Positions 8,776-18,166 are shown, counted from the first letter of the stretch. The stretch: DNA of 31,645 nt from an uncultured Lachnospiraceae bacterium (GCA_900550285.1 URRW01000029.1:1-31645), one strand, 5' to 3'. Notes: a model not told the origin generated them from the sequence alone. Numbers and translations: made by a program.

Positions 8776-11700
8776 TCAGGAACGTTTTCCTTTTTTCTTC
8801 TTTTTTCTGATAAAATGCACAACGCAGAATCCTGCTGCCGCAGCCGCTGCAGTGCCTCCCGCCGCAAAATACCACGGGACGCCCGGGTCAGCTTCTCCAT
8901 ATACCGCAAAGGCTGCTCCCGCCGGAACCGAGGCGGTCACATAGCTGCCGTCCGCCTGAACCGGGACGCTCTCCCACTGCCCGTTTCTGCTGATCATGAC
9001 GGCAGCGCTGTCTGCCCCGTCCGGGATCCTGAAATGGACCGTGTATCCGTTCCTTTTCTCCGGCACATGATCCAGCCCCCATTCATAGGCATATGCCGCT
9101 TCCTCCCCTGCTCTGGCAGGCGCTTTTACCGCCCTTGCCAGAAGTGCCGAACTGTCATAAAAATCTCCCTCTACGAGAAAATCCGCCTTTTTGCCGCCCT
9201 CTGACAGATAGGCAAGGCTTTTGGTCCAGCGCTTATTTTCTGCCGTGACCGTCAGATTGGACGTCACATGGGTCACAGGGAAAACCTGATCCCATTTCAG
9301 ATAGCTGTCCTCTTCCGCTTTTATTCCGGGCGCATCCTCCTGCGTGATTGTCCCGCCATAGGGAACCTGCATCGTCTTTAACGTCTCGCCGTCCATTTCA
9401 AAGGTAACCGTTACCTGCGTAAAGCCCTCCGGCACGTTTTCTTTCTGCATGATCTCCTCGTAGGTGCAGCTTTCCGCCTTCCCGGCATAATTGACCTGGT
9501 CTACGCCGCCCCACGCGTTTTTTACAAAATAATTGTCCGAAAGCGTCCCTTCCTCGTTGATCGTCCCGGCGATGCTTCCGACCATTTCTTCTGCGTCCCC
9601 TAAAACCGTTACCATCGCCAGACACCGGCTGATGTCATAGCCTTCCCCGGCGATGCCGCCGATCCGGCTGCTGCCCTCCAGATTGCACAGGGAGCTGCTT
9701 TTGTCGATCCGGCTGTCCGAATACCCTGCGATGCCGCCCAGACAGTTCCCGTTTTCCAGCCTTATCGTGCCGTAGTTTTCACAGCCCGAGATCAGCCCCA
9801 GATTTTCGCTCCCCGTCATGCCGCCGCAGTTGTTTTTCTTGCCTGTGACCGTCCCGTAGTTTTTACAGGAAATCAGCACCGCGTTCGTGGTGGCGCGCAC
9901 CTCCACATCCGTCAGCCCCGAAAAATTCATATCCAGCTCCGGGTCGATGTCGTATTCCACATTCATCGTGCCCGCAATGCCGCCCGCATTGATGTCGCCC
10001 TCCACCTTTCCGTGGTTTTCACAGCCCGAAAGCACGCCGCGGGTCCTTTTTGCAATATCCTCTGAGGAAATGTCCTCCACGACCCCTTCCCCGCCAAACA
10101 GCGCCCCCATATCGTCTGCGATGATGTCCGTGATCCGGGAAGAGGTGTTTAAAATCACTTCCAGATCGGAGCTGACCGACTGGATCCCGCTGTTGATCGT
10201 ATCGGTCATGCTGTCGATCGTGTCGCCGGAATTTTTGCTCTGCTCGTTTAGCTCGCCCGAAATATTGCTCATCGCGTCGGTCACGGAATCCCCCGTGCCC
10301 GAAAGCGCGCCCTGCATGTTTTTGATATTGTCTGTGGCGGAGTTTACGGCGTCCTTCATCTCGTCGATGTTGTCGTCGATCTTTTCATCCTTCTCGTAAC
10401 GGATCGGATCGTTGTGGATAATGTCGTGGATCTGGTCATTTTTGTCCTCCAGCTCACTCTCCAGCTCGTCTTTGCCGCTCTCGATCTGGCTTTCGATCTC
10501 ATCCTTTCCCGGGATGTCAATGCCCGGCAGCTTTGCTTCCGACGCTATTATCTCGTCTTCCCGCGCAAAATATGCGCCCTCCGGCTCTGCAGCCTGCTCT
10601 TCTGCCCCGTTTCCGGCTCCATCTACCCCGGAATTCCCTTCCGGTTGGGAAGGCTCTGGTTTTACTTCCGGTTCTGCAGATGATTCCGGTTTTGTTCCGG
10701 TTTCCGGTTCCGCTGATGGCTCTGGCTTTGTTGTGGTTTCCGGCTCTGCTGATGGCTCCGGCTTTGTTTCAGTTTCCGGCTCCGGCTTTGTTGCCGTCTC
10801 CGGCTCTGTCGCGGTTTCCGGCTCCGTTTCAGTTTCCGGTTCTGTTGCAGTTTCCGATTCCGTTTCAGTTTCCGTCTCTGTCTCCTCCGTCTCCGACGGC
10901 CTTTCCGGCTTCAGCACGCCCCCGATGTCTTCCAGCTTTCCGCCCAGCTTATCCGCCGCGCTTTCCATATTGTGCTTTAAGTTTTCCAGCAGACGGGAAA
11001 TCGTATCGTCTCCCAGATCCCCCAGATTTTTCAGCGCCTCGGTCAGGCTGTCCATATAAGAGGTCATGGCTTCATTGTTGCCGGACACTGCGTCCCGCAT
11101 CGCCTTGATCTCTTTGTCCAGCGTGCCGATCGTGTCCTCATACTGGCTCTGCAGCATCTGCACATACTCTTTTGTATCAGTGGATACAGAGCTTAAGGCG
11201 TCCGACATCTGGCGCATCAGATGGTTGATCGTCGAAAAATCGTCCCGCACCTTGTCCAGATGCTCCGACAGATATTCCGATTCCCGGTACGGCTCCGCCT
11301 GACCTGCGATGCCTCCCACGTCCTTGCGCCCCAGCACCTCTCCCTTATTCACGCAGTTTAACACCGTGCCGCTCTGGCGTCCCACGATTCCTCCCGCGTT
11401 GTAGCCCACATGGGGATAGCCGATCTTTCCTTCGTTGACACATTCGGAAATCGTCCCGTAGGAACGCCCTGCAATGCCGCCCAGATCGTTGCGGGTAACG
11501 ACGTTCTGGGTCAGGTTCAGGGTTCCCAGATCGACCCCATTTAAATCCAGCGTCGTCTTTAAATCCTCGTCGTTGACCGTCCCCACATTCGTACACTTCT
11601 GGATAATCCCCCTGTTTAAGCCACAGATGCCGCCCGTTTCATTTGTTGCCTTTGCGCTGCCAAAAAAGGAACAGGACATCACAATGCCGTCCTCCTTGTT

Positions 11701-12243
11701 TTCCCCCGCAATACCTCCGACAGTCTCTTCTGCCGACACTGTTCCGTCAAAGCTGCAGTTTTCTATAATGCCGTAGTTGATCCCGGCGATGCCGCCTGCA
11801 TTTTTGCCGCTGCCCGTCAGCTCCACCTTGCCCGAAACGTTTAAATCCTTTATTTTCCCCGCCTTTCCCACATAGCGGAACAAACCGTAATCCGACCCTT
11901 CCCGGCTCAGCAAAAGCCCAGAAACCGTATGCCCGTTTCCTTCCAGCGTCCCCTGAAAATAGGGGATGCCGTGAAAAGACGTCCCGGACAGGTCGATGTC
12001 TGCTTCCAATACGAACACCTTCCCGTAGCTGTAAAAATCATCCCGACAGCTTTTGGCAAACTTTAAAAACTCCTCCCGGCTGGAAATGGCGACTGTTTCC
12101 GCTGTTTCCTTTTCTTTTTCCGCCGCCGTCTCCTGACTGCCTACCGCATATGCCCTTATGGGAAGTGCCGGCAGGGACGCTGCGGTAAGCGCTGCTGCCG
12201 CAAACAGCGCCATCCCTTTTTTCCAGCTTTTATTTTTCCTCAT
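8776..12243 (-). CDS. Large surface-anchored protein with GLUG repeats and coiled coils
   Basis: A predicted 1155-residue extracytoplasmic protein of unknown function. In order: signal peptide (about 1-34), GLUG-type repeats (about 110-315, recurring NAGGIAGINYGIIENCSF-like units), a helical/coiled-coil segment (325-440), a Thr/Glu/Pro-rich low-complexity stretch (445-540), a second helical region (565-710), more GLUG units (715-905), beta-rich domains, a membrane helix near 1125-1143 and a Lys/Arg tail. There is no LPXTG, so the C-terminal helix is the likely anchor. Start: the frame is open further upstream, but ATG 12241-12243 has a GAGGAGG box nine bases before it and directly precedes a clean signal peptide. 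It overlaps the end of the RND gene by 14 bases, which implies coupled translation. GLUG units occur in adhesins and proteases; no catalytic motif is visible. Confidence 0.85.
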   Translation of the reverse strand: MRKNKSWKKGMALFAAAALTAASLPALPIRAYAVGSQETAAEKEKETAETVAISSREEFLKFAKSCRDDFYSYGKVFVLEADIDLSGTSFHGIPYFQGTLEGNGHTVSGLLLSREGSDYGLFRYVGKAGKIKDLNVSGKVELTGSGKNAGGIAGINYGIIENCSFDGTVSAEETVGGIAGENKEDGIVMSCSFFGSAKATNETGGICGLNRGIIQKCTNVGTVNDEDLKTTLDLNGVDLGTLNLTQNVVTRNDLGGIAGRSYGTISECVNEGKIGYPHVGYNAGGIVGRQSGTVLNCVNKGEVLGRKDVGGIAGQAEPYRESEYLSEHLDKVRDDFSTINHLMRQMSDALSSVSTDTKEYVQMLQSQYEDTIGTLDKEIKAMRDAVSGNNEAMTSYMDSLTEALKNLGDLGDDTISRLLENLKHNMESAADKLGGKLEDIGGVLKPERPSETEETETETETESETATEPETETEPETATEPETATKPEPETETKPEPSAEPETTTKPEPSAEPETGTKPESSAEPEVKPEPSQPEGNSGVDGAGNGAEEQAAEPEGAYFAREDEIIASEAKLPGIDIPGKDEIESQIESGKDELESELEDKNDQIHDIIHNDPIRYEKDEKIDDNIDEMKDAVNSATDNIKNMQGALSGTGDSVTDAMSNISGELNEQSKNSGDTIDSMTDTINSGIQSVSSDLEVILNTSSRITDIIADDMGALFGGEGVVEDISSEDIAKRTRGVLSGCENHGKVEGDINAGGIAGTMNVEYDIDPELDMNFSGLTDVEVRATTNAVLISCKNYGTVTGKKNNCGGMTGSENLGLISGCENYGTIRLENGNCLGGIAGYSDSRIDKSSSLCNLEGSSRIGGIAGEGYDISRCLAMVTVLGDAEEMVGSIAGTINEEGTLSDNYFVKNAWGGVDQVNYAGKAESCTYEEIMQKENVPEGFTQVTVTFEMDGETLKTMQVPYGGTITQEDAPGIKAEEDSYLKWDQVFPVTHVTSNLTVTAENKRWTKSLAYLSEGGKKADFLVEGDFYDSSALLARAVKAPARAGEEAAYAYEWGLDHVPEKRNGYTVHFRIPDGADSAAVMISRNGQWESVPVQADGSYVTASVPAGAAFAVYGEADPGVPWYFAAGGTAAAAAAGFCVVHFIRKKKKKGKRS
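10650..10905 (-). repeat. Degenerate tandem repeats encoding Glu/Pro/Thr-rich stretch
   Basis: Within the GLUG protein gene the DNA repeats a short unit built on TTTCCGGCTCTG / TTTCCGGTTCCG, giving protein units such as TEPETATEPET and KPEPSAEPE. The units are imperfect and in frame. Such a stretch is a flexible spacer in the protein and a possible site of length variation by slippage. Confidence 0.75.
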
Positions 12244-14764
12244 TGCCGCTTTCCTCCTCTCCTGCGCCATGTGCCCCGGCTGCCCTGCCGGTTTTATCCG
12301 GTTCCTCCGTTTCATCTGCCTCGACCGTCAGCTCTGTCTGTTTTGTTCCAAGCAGCTTCGTATCAAAGGACGCCTGCATGGAGCCGTTGAAGCTTCCCCG
12401 GATGTCCGCGTCGATCTCGCCCTGCACATATCCCTTTACATGGCCGTTGACTGTCATTTTCCCGGATACGTCTTTGCGTGTCGCCTGCGGCAAATTGATC
12501 GTCAGCGCTGTCTTTTCGATAATAATATCTCCCAAAAGCAGGATCTGCGGCAGCACGAACAAAACGAGGACGATTGAAATAAGCGTCCCTCTTCCCAGCG
12601 CCGTCCCGATGGAAGCTACCGTCGCATCGGAAGCGATCTGCCCGATCAAAAAGCCCGCCCCGGTCAGGATCGTTCCAGACGTAAAGATCGTAGGGAACGC
12701 CTGATTGATCGTCTCGATGATCGCCTCCTTGATCGGCATCTGCTTTTTCAGCACCATATAGCGGCTGGAAATCACGATCGCGTAGTCGATGGTCGCGCCC
12801 ATCTGGATCGCGGATACGATCAGATACGCGATAAAGAAGATGCCGCTTCCCGTAATCGCAGGAACCGAAAAGTTGATCCAGATACTGCCCTGGATCGTCA
12901 GCACGAGCAGCACCGGAAGCCCTGCCGACTGGAAAGTAAACAGCAGGATGATCATGACAAACAGCGCGGAAAGCACGCTGATGATAATATTGTCCGTCGC
13001 AAAGGACGTCATCTGGTCGTGATTGCTCGTAGAATCGCCCACAAGGATCACCTCATCCCCGTAATAGGCAGCGCAGATGCTCCGGATCTCGTCCATTGCC
13101 GCATAGGTTTCCTCCCCTTCCGTCGGAAGGCTGACCGTCAGCACCAGACGGGAATAATCCTCTCCCTGCAGCTGAAGCTGCGCGTCATGGAGCGTATCGT
13201 ACAGATCGTTTAATTTTTCATCCATATCCGCGTCCAGCGTCACATAGCCCTCTTCGTACTGGTCATATAAAAACAGGAACATGTCGATGAGCGGCACGCC
13301 GTATTCGTCTATCCCGGTAAAGATCGGGCCGTTCTGCCCCTGATCGTAAGCATAAGCCATGTATAACAGCCGCACGATCTCAATATCCAGATCCGTCAGC
13401 TCCGAAAACGCCCGGGGAGCCAGCTTGTCGGTAAGCATATGGTCGTCGTCGATCTCCACATTGGAAAGCCCCAGAACGGTATTGACATATCCCAGCTCAT
13501 CCAGCTCCTTTAACACCTGCTTTTCCGCCTCGTAATTCCCCTTTGGCACGAGTACCGCCATCTGGTTGGAAACGCCGAATTGCTCCTCGATCTTACGCTT
13601 TGCCATGCGGCTCTCGTTTTCATGGGCGCTGGGCACGGAATTGACGTCGTACAGATAGGTGCAGTGGTTCGACGTCCACGCCGCCAGACATACGACCACC
13701 ACAAAAACGGGCGGCACGATAAATCTGGTCAGGTTCGCCCATTTTCCGGCAAAGGAAATGTTCGGCACAAAGCTTTTGTGATGGCTGTTGTCGATGCCCT
13801 TTGCAAAAATCATCAAAATCGCCGGCATCAGGAAAAATACCGAGATCAGGCTGAAAATGATCGCCTTGACGAGCACGATCCCCATATCATAGCCGAGCCG
13901 AAAGTGCATGAACATCATGGCGACCATGCCGGAGATCGTCGTCAGCGACGAAGCGCTGATTTCCGGTATCGCCTTGGACAGCGCCACCTTTACCGCAGCT
14001 TCCGCGTCCATCGTCTCATGCTCCTCCATAAACCGGTCGCAGAAAATAATGGCATAGTCGATTGCCAGCGCCAGCTGGAGCACTACCGCGATGGAATCCG
14101 TCACGCTCGAGATCGTCCCCAGCCAGAAATTCGTTCCCTTATTTAAAAGCGCCGCCACGCCGAACGTGATCAAAAGCACCGGGATCTCCATATACGCCTT
14201 CGTGGACAAAAGCAGCACGCCAACGATGATGATGACCGCCAGCACGAGGATCAGGTTCATATCCTTGCTGAGCGCGTCCATCTGCTCCTCCTCAGAGCCT
14301 ACCGAGGAAGAAACGTATGTATCATAACCGGACAAAAGCTCTGTGACCTCTTTTTTGGCATTTTTGCTGATCTCGTCGTCCTGTGTCCCCTCAAAGGTCA
14401 CGTCAAACAGGGCGTTTGTTCCTTTATAATGCTCCTCGGAATTATCAAACGCCACCTCCTTGACCCCTTTTACCTGTTCCAGATTCGTCACAAGGGCGTC
14501 CGCATCCGACCATGTGATGTTCGACACCATGATCCGGGCGCTCCCGTAGGTTGTAAACTGCTCTTCCATCAGCGTCAGACCGATCCTCGTCTCGCTGTCT
14601 GCCGGAAGGTATTTTGTAATATCCTGATTTACCGTCGTCTTATTCATGCAGAGCGCGCAGTAAACGCAGGCGATCGCAAACAAAACGAGAAAGGCTTTCC
14701 GCTTGTTGACAATAAAATTCGCCACCGTCAGCCAGAAATTCCCCTTTTCTTTCTTCTCTTCCAT
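12230..14764 (-). CDS. RND/MMPL-family transporter with C-terminal extension
   Basis: An 844-residue inner-membrane exporter of the MMPL/HAE3 type, normally driven by proton flow. The duplicated plan is visible: TM1 (about 25-43), a large external loop, a TM bundle at about 180-345 with the ALAIDYAIIFCDRF motif, a second TM start near 362, a second loop, and a bundle from about 590 to 760 with GATIDYAIVISSRY. Each half carries the conserved D-Y motif thought to take part in proton relay. A soluble tail of about 90 residues follows, with regular Gly-spaced beta-like residues (VNGHVKGYVQGEIDADIRGS) and an acidic end. Start: ATG 14762-14764 with AAGGAG eight bases upstream; a GTG three codons earlier touches that box. 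First gene of the operon with the GLUG protein. Substrate unknown. Confidence 0.9.
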   Translation of the reverse strand: MEEKKEKGNFWLTVANFIVNKRKAFLVLFAIACVYCALCMNKTTVNQDITKYLPADSETRIGLTLMEEQFTTYGSARIMVSNITWSDADALVTNLEQVKGVKEVAFDNSEEHYKGTNALFDVTFEGTQDDEISKNAKKEVTELLSGYDTYVSSSVGSEEEQMDALSKDMNLILVLAVIIIVGVLLLSTKAYMEIPVLLITFGVAALLNKGTNFWLGTISSVTDSIAVVLQLALAIDYAIIFCDRFMEEHETMDAEAAVKVALSKAIPEISASSLTTISGMVAMMFMHFRLGYDMGIVLVKAIIFSLISVFFLMPAILMIFAKGIDNSHHKSFVPNISFAGKWANLTRFIVPPVFVVVVCLAAWTSNHCTYLYDVNSVPSAHENESRMAKRKIEEQFGVSNQMAVLVPKGNYEAEKQVLKELDELGYVNTVLGLSNVEIDDDHMLTDKLAPRAFSELTDLDIEIVRLLYMAYAYDQGQNGPIFTGIDEYGVPLIDMFLFLYDQYEEGYVTLDADMDEKLNDLYDTLHDAQLQLQGEDYSRLVLTVSLPTEGEETYAAMDEIRSICAAYYGDEVILVGDSTSNHDQMTSFATDNIIISVLSALFVMIILLFTFQSAGLPVLLVLTIQGSIWINFSVPAITGSGIFFIAYLIVSAIQMGATIDYAIVISSRYMVLKKQMPIKEAIIETINQAFPTIFTSGTILTGAGFLIGQIASDATVASIGTALGRGTLISIVLVLFVLPQILLLGDIIIEKTALTINLPQATRKDVSGKMTVNGHVKGYVQGEIDADIRGSFNGSMQASFDTKLLGTKQTELTVEADETEEPDKTGRAAGAHGAGEEESGNEEK

Positions 14765-14802
14765 CGGGCACACTCCTTTGCTGTAAATTTTCTTGGGATA
14801 TA

Positions 14803-14831
14803 ATTATAGAAGCCGGCCTTTTCGTTCTCAA
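14803..14831 (-). promoter_or_regulatory. Sigma-A promoter of the RND/GLUG operon
   Basis: Minus strand: -35 TTGAGA (14826-14831), a 17-base spacer and a perfect -10 TATAAT (14803-14808), about 40 bases before the RND start. Confidence 0.82.
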
Positions 14832-14940
14832 TACCCAAAATTCCAACTTTGTCCGAAAGGGGTTTTTTCCGTATTCCGGCGGCATACAGCGCGCGTCGTA
14901 ATTGACAAAAAAAAAGCCTGTTTTTCTCTTCCGTTTACGG

Positions 14941-14946
14941 TATTAT
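14941..14946 (+). promoter_or_regulatory. Candidate -10 box for the GH20 gene
   Basis: TATTAT lies 41 bases before the GH20 start on the plus strand. The bases 17 upstream (CTGTTT) are a poor -35. A perfect TTGACA at 14902-14907 is 33 bases away, too far to pair with it, so the promoter may need an activator. The divergent gap to the RND operon is 223 bases. Confidence 0.4.
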
Positions 14947-14987
14947 AGAAAAAAGACATATCGTTTCAGGAAAGGAAGGCTTTTTCC

Positions 14988-16859
14988 ATGAAGATCACAT
15001 TGACAGACAGCGCCCGCTGCTTTGAACCGGGCGTCCTGCTTCTTTCATCCGTTTCCGACATTGAACCTGCCCCAGACGGAGTCCCTGTCTTCTGGCAGAA
15101 AAAGGACCATCTGGAAGTTAGCTGGGACGGCTCCCGCGCCCTGCTTGGCGGCAGCAATACGGTACAGTTTTTCCGGGGGCTTGGCATCTTAAAGGAACGG
15201 CTCCCGGACGCAAAGCCCTTCTGCGTTCAGGAATCGCCCGTTTTTGCTGCACTTGGCGCAAGCTTTGACTTATCACGCAACGCGGTCATGACCCCGGAGG
15301 CGATGGAGCGGATGCTCTGCCGCATGGCGCTTATGGGCTATAACGAAGCCTATCTTTATACGGAGGATACCTATGAGCTGCCCGGCTATCCCTTTTTTGG
15401 CTATCTGCGGGGCAGATATACGGCAGACGACATCCGTGCCCTCGATGAAAAGGCGGCGCTTCTTGGCATCGAGCTGATCCCCTGCATCCAGACCCTTGGC
15501 CATCTGGAACGGTTTCTGCACTGGGAAAGCAGCGCTCCCCTGCGGGATACGCCGGATGTCCTGCTGGCAGACGAGGACAGCGTTTATGAACTCATCGACG
15601 CCATGTTCCGGCAGTGCCGCGCCTGCTACCGCACCCGCAAGATCCACATCGGCATGGACGAAGCGATGAATTTAGGGCTCGGCGGCTATTTAAAAAAGCA
15701 CGGCTTTCAGGACAGCTTTTCCATCATGCTGCGCCATGTAAACCGCGTCCGCGATCTGGCGCATAAATATCAGTTCTCTCCGATGATGTGGAGCGATATG
15801 TATTTCCGCTGCGCCAGCCCTGACCACAATTATTATGAAGACCAGATCAGCATCCCCGAATGGGTTTCCGATTCCGCGCCGGATGACGTGGAACTCGTTT
15901 ACTGGGACTATTACCATCCGGATCAGGCTTTTTATGACCGCTACATCCGGCTTCATCAGCAGTTCAAAGCGCCCCTGCGCTTTGCGGGCGGCATGTGGAC
16001 GTGGCTTGGTCCCGCCATTGATTATGACGTATTTTTCAAAAACTCCTATCCCGCCCTTTGTTCCTGCGTCGAGCACGGCATCCGGAACGTGATGCTGACC
16101 AGCTGGGGCGACGACGGCGGGGAGACAAGCCCGCAGGCAATGCTGCTGGGGCTTCAGGCATATGCGGAATTTGACTATCGGCAGATTTTTGATAAAGAAC
16201 GGATTGCGCCCCGCCTTTTTGCCTGTACCGGCGCAGACGCAGAAGCGCTCTCCCGGATCAGCGCCTTTAACAAAACGCCTCTTTTATCCGCTGACAGCGA
16301 CCTGCCAAACGGCGCTAAATTCCTGCTCTATCAGGATCCGCTCTGCGGCATTTATGACGCCGACGCAGAGGGTATGGGCTTTGCCTCCCAATATGCCGGT
16401 CTGGAAAAAGCCTTCGGGCAGTATGCCCTGCGCAGCGACCAATGGCAGACGCTCTATCAGTTTTACGCCCTTCTGGCGCGCGTCCTGAAAAATAAGGCGG
16501 AGCTCGGATGCCGCCTGCAGCGCGCATATCGGGCAAAGGACCGGGAAGCGCTTTTGTCGCTTTCCACGCAGGCAAAAACCGCCGCCAAAGACTGCACTGC
16601 CCTTCTGGAGCAATGGCGCGCCCTCTGGCTTTCCGAATGCAGACCCTTTGGCTTTGAGGTGCTGGAAGTCCGCCTTGCCGGCGTTTCGTCCCGCTTAAAC
16701 ACTGCCGCCGTGCGCGCAGAACAATACTGTCAGGGTAAGCTTTCTTCCATCGAAGAGCTGGAAGAACAGCGGCTTCCCGTTTTGCGCAGCCCCGATACCT
16801 GCCAAATGCACGGCGTCTATTTCTGGCGTGACATCGTCAGCGCTGCAAAGCCGTGGTAA
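14988..16859 (+). CDS. Intracellular GH20 beta-N-acetylhexosaminidase
   Basis: A 623-residue family 20 glycoside hydrolase that removes terminal beta-linked GlcNAc or GalNAc by substrate-assisted catalysis. The catalytic pair is D224-E225 in HIGMDEA. Other family marks are NEAYLYTEDTYELPGYPFFG (119-138), the GHLE histidine near 172, MWSDMYFR near 287, WTWLGP and TSWGDDGGE. The layout resembles the single-domain GH20C type of streptococci. There is no signal peptide, so it should act on imported oligosaccharides. The ATG at 14988 has AAGGAAGG eight bases upstream. The next gene starts 32 bases after its stop, making a two-gene operon. Clear family, exact sugar unknown. Confidence 0.9.
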   Translation: MKITLTDSARCFEPGVLLLSSVSDIEPAPDGVPVFWQKKDHLEVSWDGSRALLGGSNTVQFFRGLGILKERLPDAKPFCVQESPVFAALGASFDLSRNAVMTPEAMERMLCRMALMGYNEAYLYTEDTYELPGYPFFGYLRGRYTADDIRALDEKAALLGIELIPCIQTLGHLERFLHWESSAPLRDTPDVLLADEDSVYELIDAMFRQCRACYRTRKIHIGMDEAMNLGLGGYLKKHGFQDSFSIMLRHVNRVRDLAHKYQFSPMMWSDMYFRCASPDHNYYEDQISIPEWVSDSAPDDVELVYWDYYHPDQAFYDRYIRLHQQFKAPLRFAGGMWTWLGPAIDYDVFFKNSYPALCSCVEHGIRNVMLTSWGDDGGETSPQAMLLGLQAYAEFDYRQIFDKERIAPRLFACTGADAEALSRISAFNKTPLLSADSDLPNGAKFLLYQDPLCGIYDADAEGMGFASQYAGLEKAFGQYALRSDQWQTLYQFYALLARVLKNKAELGCRLQRAYRAKDREALLSLSTQAKTAAKDCTALLEQWRALWLSECRPFGFEVLEVRLAGVSSRLNTAAVRAEQYCQGKLSSIEELEEQRLPVLRSPDTCQMHGVYFWRDIVSAAKPW

Positions 16860-16891
16860 ACGCAGCCACTCACGAAAGGAGAATACCGACC

Positions 16892-18166
16892 ATGGAATCC
16901 AATAAAATCAAACTTGTTATCGCCGGGCTTGGAGGCCGCGGCCACGATATTTACGGGAATTATGCCGTCGAGCATCCCGACGACGTGCAGATCGTTGCCA
17001 TCGCAGATCCCAGACCCGACCGTCTGGAAATGGCGCGCCGGGAATGGAATCTTCCCGAAGAATGCTGCTTTTCCACTGCCGAAGAGCTGTTTGCCCTGCC
17101 GCAGATGGCGGACGCGGCAGTGATCGCCACCCAGGACCGCCAGCACGTCGCGCACGCGGAGGCAGCGTTAAAAGCAGGGTATCATCTTCTTCTGGAAAAA
17201 CCCGTTGCCGTTGACATCGAGGGCTGTCTGAAGGTGCTGGAAATGGCGCGTACCTATAAGCGGCATGTGGTCGTCTGCCACGTCCTGCGCTACACGCCCT
17301 TTTACAATACGATCAAGCAGATGATCGACGCAGGAAGGATCGGGGATGTGGTAACGATCCAGGCGATGGAGCAGGTCGGCTACTGGCATCATGCCCACAG
17401 CTATGTGCGCGGAAACTGGCGGCGCTGCGACCAGTCCAGCCCGATGATCCTTGCCAAATGCTGTCACGATATGGACATTCTCATCTGGCTGACCGGAAAA
17501 CGCGCCCGCTTCGTCAGCTCCTACGGCAATAACTACCTGTTTTGCCAAAAAAATGCGCCGAAAGGCGCTGCCCTGCGCTGTCTTGACTGCCCGGTGCGCT
17601 CTGACTGCCCCTACGACGCCGTCCGGTATTATCTGGAAGGGGAACGCACCAGCGTCCGCGCCGGCAGGGTAAACTGGCCCATCAACGTGCTCGATCCCGA
17701 TCCCACGCCCGAATCCATCGAGCGCGCCCTGCGCACCGGCCCTTACGGAAGATGCGTCTATCACTGCGACAACGACGTCGTCGATCATCAGGTCGTAAAC
17801 ATCGAATTGGACGGCGGCGTCACGATCAACTTCACAATGTCTGCCTTTACCGAGCGCTGCTACCGCACGATCAAGGTAATGGGGACGCGCGGCTGCATCG
17901 AAGGGAATATGGATCTGTCCCGCCTTACCTGGCATGACTTTTTCGGACATACCGAGGAAATTGACTTAAATGTGACCGACGGCTCCATGGCAGGCCACGG
18001 CGGCGGGGACGCCATCATGGTAAAACAGTTTATCGAGCTGCTTGCCAGCAAAAAGGACGACGAAATGCTCTCCTCCATCGAGCATTCCATCGAAAGCCAT
18101 CTGGTTGCCCTTTTGGCGGAGCAGTCCCGACTGGCGCACGGCAAAAGCCTTCCGATAGAGCTTTAA
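16892..18166 (+). CDS. Gfo/Idh/MocA family oxidoreductase with Cys cluster
   Basis: A 424-residue NAD(P)-dependent sugar dehydrogenase-like protein. The Rossmann fold opens with LVIAGLGGRG (8-17), and the EKP motif with its catalytic lysine is at 102-104. A second active-site segment, LAKCCHDMD, spans about 187-195 and contains a His-Asp pair. Unlike classic members it has Cys residues at 218, 230, 233 and 239 (C-x11-C-x2-C-x5-C), likely a structural metal site, and another pair in GRCVYHCD. ATG 16892 is chosen over an ATG 13 codons upstream because AAAGGAG precedes it and the fold starts at once. It follows the GH20 gene, which suggests it oxidises or rearranges a sugar released by that enzyme. 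Substrate unknown. Confidence 0.88.
   Translation: MESNKIKLVIAGLGGRGHDIYGNYAVEHPDDVQIVAIADPRPDRLEMARREWNLPEECCFSTAEELFALPQMADAAVIATQDRQHVAHAEAALKAGYHLLLEKPVAVDIEGCLKVLEMARTYKRHVVVCHVLRYTPFYNTIKQMIDAGRIGDVVTIQAMEQVGYWHHAHSYVRGNWRRCDQSSPMILAKCCHDMDILIWLTGKRARFVSSYGNNYLFCQKNAPKGAALRCLDCPVRSDCPYDAVRYYLEGERTSVRAGRVNWPINVLDPDPTPESIERALRTGPYGRCVYHCDNDVVDHQVVNIELDGGVTINFTMSAFTERCYRTIKVMGTRGCIEGNMDLSRLTWHDFFGHTEEIDLNVTDGSMAGHGGGDAIMVKQFIELLASKKDDEMLSSIEHSIESHLVALLAEQSRLAHGKSLPIEL

Noticed and set aside
10412..11059. Long plus-strand frame encoding a Ser/Gly/Val repeat protein (GSADGSGFVSVSGS-like)
   Set aside because: It is the exact antisense of the Pro/Glu/Thr-rich repeats and helical region of the GLUG protein gene. 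It has no ribosome binding site, and the sense protein shows clear domains, a signal peptide and operon signals.
12244..12315. Upstream-extended start of the GLUG protein (24 more residues)
   Set aside because: It would bury the signal peptide behind a charged leader and overlap the RND gene by 86 bases; the ATG at 12241-12243 has a strong, well-spaced ribosome binding site.
14902..14946. TTGACA with TATTAT as a promoter for the GH20 gene
   Set aside because: The boxes are 33 bases apart and cannot be used together; only the -10 candidate was kept, at low confidence.
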